Assembly (NCBI GenBank): GCA_903909415.1
Contig: CAIVVS010000168.1
Coordinates: 1 to 61,549, forward strand
Reading direction: 5' to 3'
DNA from: an uncultured Pseudomonadota bacterium
GTDB lineage: Bacteria; Pseudomonadota; Gammaproteobacteria; Burkholderiales; SG8-39
DNA: 61,549 bases
Every line of letters starts with the position of its first letter. Position 1 is the first letter of the stretch. The notes under the pieces are model-generated. The model was not told the origin of the DNA. It made no database searches and was given only the letters and a program-made list of their open reading frames with translations. This document shows positions 27,789 through 35,683 of the stretch, in pieces. A program made the translations under genes and the position numbers.

Positions 27789-27817
27789 AAAAAGGCAGAC
27801 CTCAGGCCTGCCTTTTT
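27789..27817. terminator. Bidirectional intrinsic terminator between CoA-transferase and cytochrome c5
   Basis: AAAAAGGCAG (27789-27798) pairs with CTGCCTTTTT (27808-27817) around a 9-base loop. The A and T runs make it work on both strands, but it stands just downstream of the cytochrome gene (27835) on the minus strand, whose transcript it most likely ends before reaching the CoA-transferase start at 27771. Confidence 0.8.
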
Positions 27818-27834
27818 CCGGGGACGGAAACGGC

Positions 27835-28356
27835 TTACTTCTTGGGTTCGGCCGGCTCCGCGACCTTCAACCCGGACTGGTTTGCCATGTATGCGATCGC
27901 CCGGGCGATCTCGAAGTCGGTCAGGTCGGCGCCGCCGCCCCGCGCGGGCATCGCGTTCTTGCCCTTGACCGCGGAGGCCACCATCGCGTTCATGCCTGCG
28001 CCCATGAGCTTGCCCCAGGCCGCCTTGTCGCCGATCTTGGGGGCGTTGGCCACGCCCGCCACGTGGCAGCCCGCGCAGACTGCCTTGACGACCGCATCGC
28101 CGGTGCGCGGGCCGGAGCCCGCGCCGGAAGCGTCTGCCAGGATGACCTCGGCCACGGGCTTGATGCGGGCGGCGACGGCGTCCGAGCCGGAGGCCCCTTC
28201 ATCGTGGGCGGCCTGCTTGTTGACGATGGATATCACGATGGTGGCCAGGAAGATCAGCATCACCGGCAAGCCGATGAAACTGACCACCAGCGTCCAGGCG
28301 AGCTGGGAGGTGGTCTTGATCGGGCCTTCGTGCACGACGTGGTCGTTGGCGCTCAT
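27835..28356 (-). CDS. Membrane-anchored c5-type cytochrome
   Basis: A 173-residue protein with one N-terminal membrane helix (about residues 21-44) and a single class I heme domain facing the periplasm. The heme site CAGCH is at about 94-98. The axial Met is likely M136 in KGKNAMPARGG. The C-terminal charged tail is Lys/Glu-rich. It is a c5-like electron carrier, probably passing electrons to or from a terminal oxidase or reductase; no partner gene is adjacent. A TATAAT (28404-28409) precedes it on the minus strand. Confidence 0.88.
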   Translation of the reverse strand: MSANDHVVHEGPIKTTSQLAWTLVVSFIGLPVMLIFLATIVISIVNKQAAHDEGASGSDAVAARIKPVAEVILADASGAGSGPRTGDAVVKAVCAGCHVAGVANAPKIGDKAAWGKLMGAGMNAMVASAVKGKNAMPARGGGADLTDFEIARAIAYMANQSGLKVAEPAEPKK

Positions 28357-28403
28357 GTCAGCGTCCTTGCGGGATTCGGGTTGGCATTGCGGGTGTGGGT
28401 GGA

Positions 28404-28409
28404 ATTATA
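28404..28409 (-). promoter_or_regulatory. -10 box of the cytochrome c5 gene
   Basis: Read on the minus strand this is TATAAT, about 48 bases before the ATG. The -35 region about 17 bases upstream (TGCGGA) is weak. It is divergent from the tRNA promoter, with which it shares a short spacer. Confidence 0.45.
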
Positions 28410-28438
28410 GCGGCAAGCCCACGTTTTCCGCAGTGGAA

Positions 28439-28467
28439 TGGACGATTTCGTATAAAAATCGTATAGT
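28439..28467 (+). promoter_or_regulatory. Promoter of tRNA-Arg(CCG)
   Basis: TGGACG (28439-28444) and TATAGT (28462-28467) are 17 bases apart and the tRNA starts 13 bases after the -10. Spacing and composition fit a housekeeping sigma factor promoter. A short A/T stem (CGATTT...AAAATCG) lies inside it. Confidence 0.6.
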
Positions 28468-28480
28468 TGCGAGCTTCCCC

Positions 28481-28557
28481 GCGCCCGTAGCTCAGCTGGA
28501 TAGAGTACTGCCCTCCGAAGGCAGGGGTCACACGTTCGAATCGTGTCGGGCGCGCCA
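28481..28557 (+). tRNA. tRNA-Arg(CCG)
   Basis: A 77-base tRNA with encoded CCA. The acceptor GCGCCCG pairs with CGGGCGC, followed by G and CCA. The D-arm has AGCTCAGCTGGATAGAG, the anticodon stem CTGCC/GGCAG encloses the loop CTCCGAA with anticodon CCG (28515-28517), and the T-loop is GTTCGAATC. It reads CGG codons. Spurious protein reading frames overlap it on the other strand. Confidence 0.97.
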
Positions 28558-28606
28558 AGTTTGCCTAAGCACCTCCTCCTGCCACGGGGCCGCTTGTTGC
28601 GGAGTC

Positions 28607-28630
28607 GTCCCGGCGGCCATCCGCCGGGAC
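28607..28630. repeat. Perfect 10-bp inverted repeat between tRNA-Arg and mscS
   Basis: GTCCCGGCGG-CCAT-CCGCCGGGAC forms a 10-bp GC-rich hairpin with a 4-base loop. It lies after the tRNA on the plus strand and just after the MscS stop on the minus strand. There is no U-tract on either side, so it may block polymerase convergently but is not a canonical terminator. Confidence 0.6.
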
Positions 28631-28639
28631 CCCCGCCGC

Positions 28640-29509
28640 TCAGATCTGCCTGACGTGGGTGATCGGCGCCGGTGCCGGCCAGCCCGCTTCCTTGCAAGTC
28701 CTCACGATCGCCTCATTGGTGTCGAAGTAGACCTGCCAGTAGTGCGCGTTGGCCGTGTACGGGCGCACCGCGATCACCGGTCCGACCAGGTTCATGTCCA
28801 GCAGGTTCACCTCGGGCGGTCGTTCGGTGCTGACGTTCGGGATGGCGGAGATCGCCGCCTTCAGGCGGGCGATCGCGTCCAGCGGATCCACGCTGCCGTG
28901 CAGCTGCGCCGTGCGCTCGATACGGCGCACCGGCAGGGCCGTGAAATTCTGGATCGTGTCCCCGAACACCTTGCTGTTGCCCACCAGGGTCATCACGTTG
29001 TCCGGCGTGATGATGGTCGTCCCGAACAAACCGAGCTCATGCACCGTTCCGGTGATGCTTACCACGGAGACGAAGTCACCGACCTTCACCGGGCGCAGGA
29101 CCAGCATGAAGGCGCCGGCGGCGAAGTTGCCGAGCAATCCGCTCCAGGCCGCGCCGATCGCCACGCCCGCGCCGGCGAGCAGGGCTGCGAATGAGGTCGT
29201 TTCTATCCCGAAATAGCCCTGGATCCCCAGGACGAGGGCGATGTTCAGGGTCACGGCGACGATCGATCCCAGGTACTTGGTCAGGGTCGCATCGACGTTG
29301 TTGAGGCTCATGCCCGCCTGGATCAGGGAGATGACGCGCCCGATCAGCCAGCGGCCGACGATCCAGAAGGCGATCGCGGCGAGCACCTTGCCCCCCAGTG
29401 CCGTGACGTAGCCGGTGACGAGGTTTTGGATTGCCTGGTAGTCCCCTGCTGCTCCTTTTCCGCCCGCACAGGGGCTGATGAGAATCGACGCTCTGTCCGG
29501 ATTGGACAA
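28640..29509 (-). CDS. Small-conductance mechanosensitive channel, MscS family
   Basis: A protein of about 289 residues with three N-terminal membrane segments and a cytoplasmic beta/alpha cage. The pore helix pattern GAGVAIGAAWSGLLGNFAAGAFMLVLRPVKVGDFV is the MscS TM3 signature. NFTALPVRRIERTAQLHGSVDPLDAI and DMNLVGPVIAVRPYT fit the cage. It releases solutes upon hypo-osmotic shock. The start codon (TTG at 29507-29509) is uncertain: no ATG lies near, and the first 22 residues (PDRASILISPCAGGKGAA) do not look like a natural N-terminus, so translation may start further in. Confidence 0.87.
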   Translation of the reverse strand: MSNPDRASILISPCAGGKGAAGDYQAIQNLVTGYVTALGGKVLAAIAFWIVGRWLIGRVISLIQAGMSLNNVDATLTKYLGSIVAVTLNIALVLGIQGYFGIETTSFAALLAGAGVAIGAAWSGLLGNFAAGAFMLVLRPVKVGDFVSVVSITGTVHELGLFGTTIITPDNVMTLVGNSKVFGDTIQNFTALPVRRIERTAQLHGSVDPLDAIARLKAAISAIPNVSTERPPEVNLLDMNLVGPVIAVRPYTANAHYWQVYFDTNEAIVRTCKEAGWPAPAPITHVRQI

Positions 29510-29564
29510 ATGAAAAGTTTGCGCATACTACTGAGCGCCAGACGGGTTTTGCGGCAATCGAACA

Positions 29565-29594
29565 CTGATAAAGCGCTAACTCAGCAAATATGAT
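29565..29594 (+). promoter_or_regulatory. Candidate promoter of the DctP-like / HD-GYP pair
   Basis: CTGATA (29565-29570) and TATGAT (29589-29594) are 18 bases apart. They lie about 45 bases before the ATG and in an A/T-rich spacer (29510-29638) that is unusual for this DNA. A TTAAGGTG ribosome site follows at about 29624-29631. Confidence 0.45.
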
Positions 29595-29638
29595 ATAACC
29601 GAAACTTGATTCCCATCCTGGGATTAAGGTGATACCAG

Positions 29639-30712
29639 ATGTCCAACATCCGCAAATGGGTCAACGCGTCGGGGACGGCGTTGCGGCTGCTGGCCGCCGC
29701 GGTCCTGCTGGCGCTGTTCGCATTTGCATGGTTCCGCGTGGAATTCCAGCGCCTCCGTGTCATCGGACAGCCCACGAGCGTCGGCGACATGCAGCGGTTG
29801 ATGGAACAGCCGTTTTTCCGGGGACTTCCGGTCGCCGCGGGCTTGCCGGTCTCGGTGACCTACACGCCGGCCGACGGCATGGTCGCCGACGCGAAGCGCC
29901 TGTCCCAGTTGAAGGACGGCGAGATCGACCTCGTATCGCTCAGGCTGCCGGAAACGATTCGGCAGGAACCGGCGTTCCTGCGCGTCGACATTCCCGGCGC
30001 CAGCATGGACCTGGCGTCGGCGCGCGAGGCGGCGCAGGGCCTGGTCGGGGAGATCGATCACCGGCTGCAGGCGAATTGGGACTCCCGCCTGCTGGGCCTG
30101 TGGCCGATGGGACCGCAGGTCCTGATGTGCCTCAGGCCGGTGCGGCAATTCTCCGACCTGAAAGGGGTGCGGGTTCGTGTTGCGGGCGAGGCCCTCGCCG
30201 CCTTTTTTGCATCGGTCGGCGCGGTGCCGGCCCGTATCCCGTTCATGGATACCCGGCAGGCGCTGGCCGACCGGCTGGTTGATTGCGCGGTGAGCAGCCT
30301 GGTGTCGGCACGTGCCGCCGGCTGGCTGGACCACCTGGCTTACGGCCTAGACCTGCCGCTGCAATACGCGGTGAATGGCTATGTGGTGTCGAACAAGGCC
30401 TGGCGCCGCCTGGGGGTCGATGGCCAGAACAGGCTGAGGGTGGAGGTCGACGCCCATGTCGCCTCGCTATGGGCCTTTGCCGACTCCCGGCACCGGGCGG
30501 AGATGGGCTGCCACGCCACCCTGGGCGCCTGCCCGGCGGGCGGCGCCCGGCGGCTGGCCATGGTGTCGCCGACGGACGTGGACGTGGTCACGATCAGGAA
30601 GTACGCAGTGCAGTTGGCGAGCGGTTCGGCCGTGGCCGCCCGCGCCACGGACAAGTGCGCAGATGGCGCGCGCCGGCGCGACCGGTCGCAGGCGGACTGC
30701 GGCCATGGCTGA
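29639..30712 (+). CDS. Orphan membrane-tethered TRAP (DctP-like) substrate-binding protein
   Basis: A 357-residue protein with an N-terminal hydrophobic segment (about residues 16-34) lacking a clear cleavage site, so probably membrane-anchored and facing the periplasm. The rest has the DctP fold: an early AFVRV-type first strand (FRVEFQRLRVIGQPTS) and LKGVRVRVAGEALAAFFASVGAVPARIPF, matching the binding-cleft core of TRAP receptors. The C-terminus is Arg/Lys/Cys-rich and unusual. There is no DctQ or DctM gene nearby. It is 42 bases upstream of a membrane HD-GYP/PAS gene on the same strand. The ligand is unknown; a sensing role is inferred from context. Confidence 0.82.
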   Translation: MSNIRKWVNASGTALRLLAAAVLLALFAFAWFRVEFQRLRVIGQPTSVGDMQRLMEQPFFRGLPVAAGLPVSVTYTPADGMVADAKRLSQLKDGEIDLVSLRLPETIRQEPAFLRVDIPGASMDLASAREAAQGLVGEIDHRLQANWDSRLLGLWPMGPQVLMCLRPVRQFSDLKGVRVRVAGEALAAFFASVGAVPARIPFMDTRQALADRLVDCAVSSLVSARAAGWLDHLAYGLDLPLQYAVNGYVVSNKAWRRLGVDGQNRLRVEVDAHVASLWAFADSRHRAEMGCHATLGACPAGGARRLAMVSPTDVDVVTIRKYAVQLASGSAVAARATDKCADGARRRDRSQADCGHG

Positions 30713-30754
30713 GCGCGCGCCCGCGGCCGCGGCCGACCGGCGGGTGCGACCCAC

Positions 30755-32326
30755 ATGACCCTCGTCCGCCTTCCGTCCGACGCCTACGTCTTCGACCTGA
30801 ACGAAGCGCGGGCCCTGTTCCAGTCCCTGCTCGCCATTACGGCGCTATCGGCCAGCGTGCTGGTCCTGGCGGTCCTGGACGAGTACCTGAACGCCTCGCC
30901 CGAGCACGCGCGCCGGGGGCTGCTCTGCGCTGCGTTCGGCCTGCTGGTGGCACTTTGGGCGCTTGGCGAAGTGGCCTTGTGCCTTCGGCGCTCCGCCTCG
31001 CCGATGCTGCGCCAGCTGTTCCTGTTTGCGGTCCTGCAGTGCGGGGTTGCCGTGATCTCCCTGGGCGTCGACTTGGCCCCTTTCGGCATGCCGCTGCCCG
31101 ATGGTTTCGCCATTCCGGAGGGCCGCCAGGTGGAGCCCGGCGTGCACTCGCTCTGGCCCCTGCTCCAGCTGGCCATCTTCGTCGTGATCGCCATGGGCGT
31201 GATGAGGGTGTTCGCCGACACGCAGCGGTTCCGGGCGATGCAGGTGGAGCACCAGATGCTGACCAGCCTCAACGCCCTTTCGATGGCGCGGGACAACGAG
31301 ACCGGCAACCACATACTCCGGACGCAGGAGTTCGTCAGGGTGCTTGCCATCCGTTACCGCCGGATGTTCCATCTGGAGGGGCAGTTGACGGACGAGGTCA
31401 TCGACAGCCTGCACAAGGCGGCGCCGCTGCACGACATCGGCAAGGTGGGGATTCCCGACCAGGTGCTCCTCAAGGCCGGCAAGCTTGATCCCCAGGAATG
31501 GGAAATCATGAAAGGCCACGCCCTGATCGGTGAATCGGTGCTCAACGCGGCGGAGCACCACGGCCATGGCGACAGCGACGTGATCAGGGTGGCCGCGCTG
31601 ATGGCCGGCGGGCACCACGAAAAGTGGGACGGAACCGGATACCCCCGGGGACTCAAGGGCGCAGCCATCCCGCTGGGGGCGCGCCTCATGGCGCTGGCCG
31701 ACGTGTATGACGCGTTGACGAATGCCAGGGTGTACAAGCGCGCCTGGACACACGACGAGGCCGTCGCGGAAATCGTCAAGGGCAAGGGCGCGCAGTTCGA
31801 TCCCAGGATGGTCGAGGCTTTCGTCGCGGAGCAGCGGCGCTTTCACGACATCGCGCTGGAGCTGCGAGACCGTCCTGGTGACGCCGGCTTGCCCCTGGAA
31901 CATTCGTTCCCCCGCCTCGCCCAGGACGGGACCACTCGCTCGGACGAGCGCTTCAGGATCCTGTTCAGTCATTCGCCCATCGGCATGGCCATGATCGACC
32001 ACGAGACGGGCGAGTTCATCCTGGTCAACGACGCGTTGTTGCGTTCCACCGGTTACACGCGCGGCGAATTCATGGCGATGACCTTCTGGGACATCACGCC
32101 GATTGCCTACGCGCCCCAGGAGGCGGAGCAGATGGAACAACTCAATCGCACGGGGCGCTTCGGCCCGAACTTCAAGGAGTACGTTCGAAAGGACGGTTCG
32201 CACGTGCAGATCCGGCTGAGCGGCTTCCTGCTGACCGAGGATGATGGAAGAAAGCTGGTCTGGGGAATCATCGAAGACCTCGGCCCGCCATTACCCGCCC
32301 ACGACGCAGCGGCCTGCCTGAAATGA
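30755..32326 (+). CDS. Membrane HD-GYP phosphodiesterase with C-terminal PAS domain
   Basis: A 523-residue signalling protein. Four hydrophobic segments (about 22-41, 56-76, 86-106, 136-152) are followed by an HD-GYP domain. HDIGKVGIP (H226, D227) and the GYP signature [11 protein letters not shown] (287-297) are complete, so c-di-GMP hydrolysis is expected. A PAS domain (about residues 377-515, [30 protein letters not shown]) follows the catalytic domain, the reverse of the usual order, and could sense a ligand or redox state. It is co-directional with the DctP-like gene 42 bases upstream, which may supply the periplasmic signal. Confidence 0.9.
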   Translation: MTLVRLPSDAYVFDLNEARALFQSLLAITALSASVLVLAVLDEYLNASPEHARRGLLCAAFGLLVALWALGEVALCLRRSASPMLRQLFLFAVLQCGVAVISLGVDLAPFGMPLPDGFAIPEGRQVEPGVHSLWPLLQLAIFVVIAMGVMRVFADTQRFRAMQVEHQMLTSLNALSMARDNETGNHILRTQEFVRVLAIRYRRMFHLEGQLTDEVIDSLHKAAPLHDIGKVGIPDQVLLKAGKLDPQEWEIMKGHALIGESVLNAAEHHGHGDSDVIRVAALMAGGHHEKWDGTGYPRGLKGAAIPLGARLMALADVYDALTNARVYKRAWTHDEAVAEIVKGKGAQFDPRMVEAFVAEQRRFHDIALELRDRPGDAGLPLEHSFPRLAQDGTTRSDERFRILFSHSPIGMAMIDHETGEFILVNDALLRSTGYTRGEFMAMTFWDITPIAYAPQEAEQMEQLNRTGRFGPNFKEYVRKDGSHVQIRLSGFLLTEDDGRKLVWGIIEDLGPPLPAHDAAACLK

Positions 32327-32585
32327 GTCAAGTACCTGAAATGAAATGGATATTCATCACTTCTAGGATTCGGTCCACCCCGACGCGGCGTCCGGAAGGT
32401 TCGCTTGGGCGGCCGGCGCGCGGCGAACACGTCATGAGTTGGAAACTTCGCGCCTGGACGGAGGTCAACCGTCATTGCGGAAAATTTGTAGTATTCGCTT
32501 CATTGCAGCGCTACAGCCCTACCGGACGATGTCCGTCCAAGGATGCAAAGAAGAGCGCGCCGATACCATCAACGAGGAGACCCCG

Positions 32586-33560
32586 ATGACCACTGCAACG
32601 TTCCGCGCGGCATGCGCCGCGGCTTCACTGCTCGTATCCGGGCTGGCGTGCGCCCAATACCCCACCAAGCCCGTGACCATGGTCATCCCGTTCGCCGCGG
32701 GTGGGCCGACCGACACGCTGGGTCGCAACCTCGGCCAGGCGATGACCAAGCACCTCAAGCAAAGCGTCCTGATCGAGAACGTGGGCGGGGCGGGCGGCAA
32801 CATCGGCGTCACGAGGGTTGCCAAGGCCGCACCCGACGGCTACACCGTCCTGCTGCACCACATCGGCATGTCCACCAGCCCGGCGCTGTACCGCACGCTG
32901 CAGTACAACCCGCTCACCGACTTCGAGTACATCGGCCTGGTGGCCGACGTGCCAATGACCCTGGTCGCGCGCGGCAACTTCCCGGCCAAGGACTTCCGGG
33001 AGTTCCTGGCCTACGTGAAGGCGAACAAGACCAAGATGTCGCTGGCCAACGCCGGCCTGGGCGCGGCCTCGCACCTGTGCGGGCTGCTGTTCATGAGCGC
33101 CATCGAGACTGACTTCACCACGGTTCCCTACAAGGGTACGGCCCCTGCGATGAATGACCTGCTGGGCGGCCAGGTGGATTTCATGTGCGACCAGACCACC
33201 AATACCACGGGCCAGATCCTTGGCGGCAAGGTCAAGGCCTACGGCGTGACGACCAAGACCCGCGTGGCCTCGCTGTCCAGCATCCCGACCCTGGACGAGC
33301 AGGGGCTCAAGGGCTTCGAGGTCGCGGTGTGGCACGCGGTGTACGCGCCCAAGGGCACGCCCAAGCCCGCCGTTGACACGCTGGTGCGCGGCCTGCAGGA
33401 AGCACTGAAGGACGCAGACCTGAAGTCGAACCTCGCCAAGCTCGGCACCGAACCGGTGGACCAGAAGCTCGCCACCCCGGACGCGCTGCGCGCCCACCTG
33501 AAAGCCGAGATCGACAAGTGGGGTCCGATCATCAAGAAGGCCGGCGTGTACGCCGACTGA
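32586..33560 (+). CDS. Bug-family TTT substrate-binding protein
   Basis: A 324-residue periplasmic receptor with signal peptide (cut likely after GLACAQ). The mature start YPTKPVTMVIPFAAGGPTDTLGR and APDGYTVLLHH are Bug hallmarks, and VPYKGTAPAMNDLLGGQVDFM is the standard later motif. GAGGAGA stands six bases before the ATG. The 258-base region upstream (32327-32585) holds no further gene; it contains a 10-base direct repeat, CCTGAAATGA (32317-32326 and 32335-32344). A strong terminator follows at 33587. No TctA or TctB gene is adjacent. Confidence 0.93.
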   Translation: MTTATFRAACAAASLLVSGLACAQYPTKPVTMVIPFAAGGPTDTLGRNLGQAMTKHLKQSVLIENVGGAGGNIGVTRVAKAAPDGYTVLLHHIGMSTSPALYRTLQYNPLTDFEYIGLVADVPMTLVARGNFPAKDFREFLAYVKANKTKMSLANAGLGAASHLCGLLFMSAIETDFTTVPYKGTAPAMNDLLGGQVDFMCDQTTNTTGQILGGKVKAYGVTTKTRVASLSSIPTLDEQGLKGFEVAVWHAVYAPKGTPKPAVDTLVRGLQEALKDADLKSNLAKLGTEPVDQKLATPDALRAHLKAEIDKWGPIIKKAGVYAD

Positions 33561-33586
33561 GGCGCCGGCGGGGCCTCGGAATGCAA

Positions 33587-33617
33587 GAAGGGGCGCCACA
33601 GGCGCCCCTTCTTTTTT
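33587..33617 (+). terminator. Intrinsic terminator of the Bug gene ending at 33560
   Basis: GAAGGGGCGCC (33587-33597) pairs with GGCGCCCCTTC (33601-33611) around a 3-base loop, then TTTTTT. The stem is 11 bp, GC-rich and immediately downstream of the stop, a textbook rho-independent terminator. It also stands in front of the convergent dienelactone-hydrolase gene. Confidence 0.92.
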
Positions 33618-33707
33618 CCCGGCCGAGCCGAGGGGTAGGGAGGTTACGCAGGGAGGGAATGCCTCCCCTCCCTCTGTTCGACCCTACCGGCGAAGCATGT
33701 CGTGGCC

Positions 33708-34595
33708 TCAGGCCACGCCATGCTTCTTGAACCAGGCCAGCATCTTCTTCCAGCCGTCGTCGGCGGCTTCCTTGCGGTAGGTCGGGCGGTAGTCGGCGTG
33801 GAAGGCGTGCGGCATGTCGGGATACACGTGGATCATGGACTCCTTGTTCTTGCCGAAGGCCAGCAGCGACGCGTTCATGCGTTCGACGGCATCCATCGGG
33901 ATGCCGGCGTCGGCACCGCCGTACAGGCCCAGGACCGGGGCGTTCAGCTTGTCGGCCACGTCGATCGGGGTCAGCGGCATCGCCGGGGGCATCGCGTTCA
34001 GGCCGCCGTACCAAGCCACGCCCGCCTTGATCTTCTTGCTGTGCGCGGTGTACATCCAGGTGGTACGCCCGCCCCGGCACATGCCGGTGATGCCAAGCTT
34101 CTTGGCGTTCGCCTTGGGCTGCTTCTCGGTGAACGCGACCAGCGCGTCCAGGTCGGCCAGCATCTGCGTGTCGGTCAGGCTGTTCGCCTTGCCGACCACT
34201 TCCTTGATGTCGGAGATCTTGGACAGGTCGCCCAGGCGGAAGTACGGGTCCAGCGTGATGCCCATGTAGCCGGCCTTGGCCAGCCGACGGCAGATGTCCT
34301 TCTGGTATTCGTGCATGCCGAAGATCTCCGGGATCACGATGACCGTGGCGTACTTGCCGGCCTTCTTGGGCGCCGCCATGTAGCCGGGCATGTTGCCGCC
34401 GGCGACGGGGATGCTCACCATGCCGCTGTCCAGGCCGGTGGCCGGCGTGTTGATGGCGGTCTGCGCCATCAGCGGGCCTGCGCTGAGCGCGAAACCGGTG
34501 GCCACCGACGACGCGATGAAACCGCGGCGGCTGAATTTCACCTCGGGCAGCAGGCTCTCGAGGTGCGGGTCGGAAAACTTGGCGCGATCGTTCAT
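33708..34595 (-). CDS. Tat-exported dienelactone-hydrolase-family protein
   Basis: A 295-residue alpha/beta hydrolase. A twin-arginine signal (R23-R24, SRRGFIASSVATGFALSAG) precedes the catalytic domain, so it should be folded and exported by Tat. The Cys nucleophile C173 lies in GITGMCRGGRTTW, and the later PDMPHAFHADY holds the His. E90 (IPEIFG) matches the modulating Glu of dienelactone hydrolase. Substrate is unknown; family members open lactone rings in aromatic catabolism. AGGAGATTCC before ATG (34593-34595) supports the start; a longer upstream in-frame start lacks one. Confidence 0.9.
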   Translation of the reverse strand: MNDRAKFSDPHLESLLPEVKFSRRGFIASSVATGFALSAGPLMAQTAINTPATGLDSGMVSIPVAGGNMPGYMAAPKKAGKYATVIVIPEIFGMHEYQKDICRRLAKAGYMGITLDPYFRLGDLSKISDIKEVVGKANSLTDTQMLADLDALVAFTEKQPKANAKKLGITGMCRGGRTTWMYTAHSKKIKAGVAWYGGLNAMPPAMPLTPIDVADKLNAPVLGLYGGADAGIPMDAVERMNASLLAFGKNKESMIHVYPDMPHAFHADYRPTYRKEAADDGWKKMLAWFKKHGVA

Positions 34596-34627
34596 GGAAT
34601 CTCCTGGGGTTCGTCCGGGGGGCGATT

Positions 34628-34689
34628 GACGTCGGCGGCGCGCGCCGACGTCGGGAATACAATGGGGCAGTGCGTATACACATTCTGCC
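34628..34689. promoter_or_regulatory. Divergent regulatory region with two inverted repeats
   Basis: A perfect 10-bp inverted repeat, GACGTCGGCG-GCGCG-CGCCGACGTC (34628-34652), ends just before a -10-like TACAAT (34658-34663). A second element, GGCAG-TGCGTATACACATT-CTGCC (34666-34689), contains the GTATAC palindrome. The region lies between the dienelactone hydrolase (minus) and the AhpD-like gene (plus). Both look like operator sites but no regulator gene is adjacent. Confidence 0.45.
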
Positions 34690-34707
34690 ACGGTTCTAAT
34701 CCCGGCC

Positions 34708-35289
34708 ATGACCCCGCCCATTGCGCAACGCTATGCCTTCCCGGAGCTGTCCGGGCTGCCCGCCGACCTGCGCGAGCGCATCCTCGCGGTCCAGGAAAAG
34801 TCCGGGTTCGTCCCCAACGTGTTCCTCGCGCTGGCGCGGCGGCCGGACGAGTTCCGGGCCTTCTTCGCCTACCACGACGCATTGATGGAGAAGGACGGCG
34901 GCCTGACCAAGGCCGAGCGCGAGATGATCGTCGTGGCGACCTCGGCGGCCAACCACTGCCAGTACTGCGTGGTCGCGCACGGCGCGGTGCTGCGCATCCG
35001 CGCGCGCGACCCGCTCCTGGCCGACCAGGTCGCGATCAACTACCGCAAGGCCGGCATCACGTCCCGGCAGGCCGCCATGCTCGATTTCGCGATGAAGGTG
35101 GCCCTGGAATCGCACCTGGTCTGCGACGCCGACCACGCGACGCTGCACGCCCACGGCTTCAGCGACGAGGATGCCTGGGACATCGCGGCCATTGCCGCGT
35201 TCTTCGCGATGTCCAACCGGCTGGCCAGCGCCACGGGCATGATGCCCAACGAGGAGTTCTACCTGATGGGCCGGTTGCCACGGACATGA
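34708..35289 (+). CDS. AhpD-like peroxidase-related enzyme (carboxymuconolactone decarboxylase family)
   Basis: A 193-residue helical protein with the redox motif C84-x-x-C87 (ANHCQYCVVAH) followed by H91, the AhpD-like active site. FVPNVFLALARRPDEFRAFF and GLTKAEREMIVVATSAANHC are characteristic of the peroxidase-related subgroup. It may reduce alkyl hydroperoxides with a thiol partner. The ATG is preceded by TCTAAT seven bases upstream, so the transcript could be leaderless; alternatively the TACAAT at 34658 makes a short leader. It is divergent from the dienelactone hydrolase. Confidence 0.9.
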   Translation: MTPPIAQRYAFPELSGLPADLRERILAVQEKSGFVPNVFLALARRPDEFRAFFAYHDALMEKDGGLTKAEREMIVVATSAANHCQYCVVAHGAVLRIRARDPLLADQVAINYRKAGITSRQAAMLDFAMKVALESHLVCDADHATLHAHGFSDEDAWDIAAIAAFFAMSNRLASATGMMPNEEFYLMGRLPRT

Positions 35290-35326
35290 GACGCCCGGTC
35301 CCGCCCCGCGCCACCGCCGGAGCCCG

Positions 35327-35683
35327 ATGATCGTCCGATTGCTGCTGTCCTGGCTGGTCAACGCGGTCGCGCTGATGGCGCTGCCGCTTCTGGTGCCCGG
35401 GGTGTCGGTCGAGAGCCTCTACGCCGCGCTTCTGGTCGCGCTGGTGCTGGGGCTGGTCAACACCCTGGTGCGGCCGGTGCTGGTGCTGCTCACGCTGCCG
35501 GTGACGCTGCTGACGCTGGGGCTGTTCCTGCTGGTGATCAACGGACTGCTGTTCTGGTTCGTCGCGTCCTTCGTGAAGGGCTTCGCCGTCACCGGGTTCT
35601 GGACGGCGGTGCTGGGCGCGCTGGCCTACAGCGTGATCTCCACCCTACTGGCCTGGCTGCTGGTGCCCTCGCGGCGCGGCTAG
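35327..35683 (+). CDS. Small four-helix membrane protein (phage-holin-IV-like, DUF360)
   Basis: A 118-residue protein with four hydrophobic segments, IVRLLLSWLVNAVALMALPLLVPG, LVALVLGLVNTLVRPVLVLLTLPV, FLLVINGLLFWFV and AYSVISTLLAWLLV. The LVNTLVRPVLVLLTLPV-TLLTLGLFLLVINGLL stretch is diagnostic of the family once called mycobacterial 4TMS holin. Function is unknown. Its stop codon shares the CTAG bases with the stop of the convergent nitronate monooxygenase. Confidence 0.88.
   Translation: MIVRLLLSWLVNAVALMALPLLVPGVSVESLYAALLVALVLGLVNTLVRPVLVLLTLPVTLLTLGLFLLVINGLLFWFVASFVKGFAVTGFWTAVLGALAYSVISTLLAWLLVPSRRG

Noticed and set aside
28358..28558. Short minus-strand protein beginning [15 protein letters not shown] over tRNA-Arg
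   Set aside because: A classic false frame produced by reading tRNA antisense. The tRNA fold is complete and unambiguous.
28607..28630. Intrinsic terminator after tRNA-Arg
   Set aside because: The hairpin is perfect but there is no U-tract on either strand; listed only as an inverted repeat.
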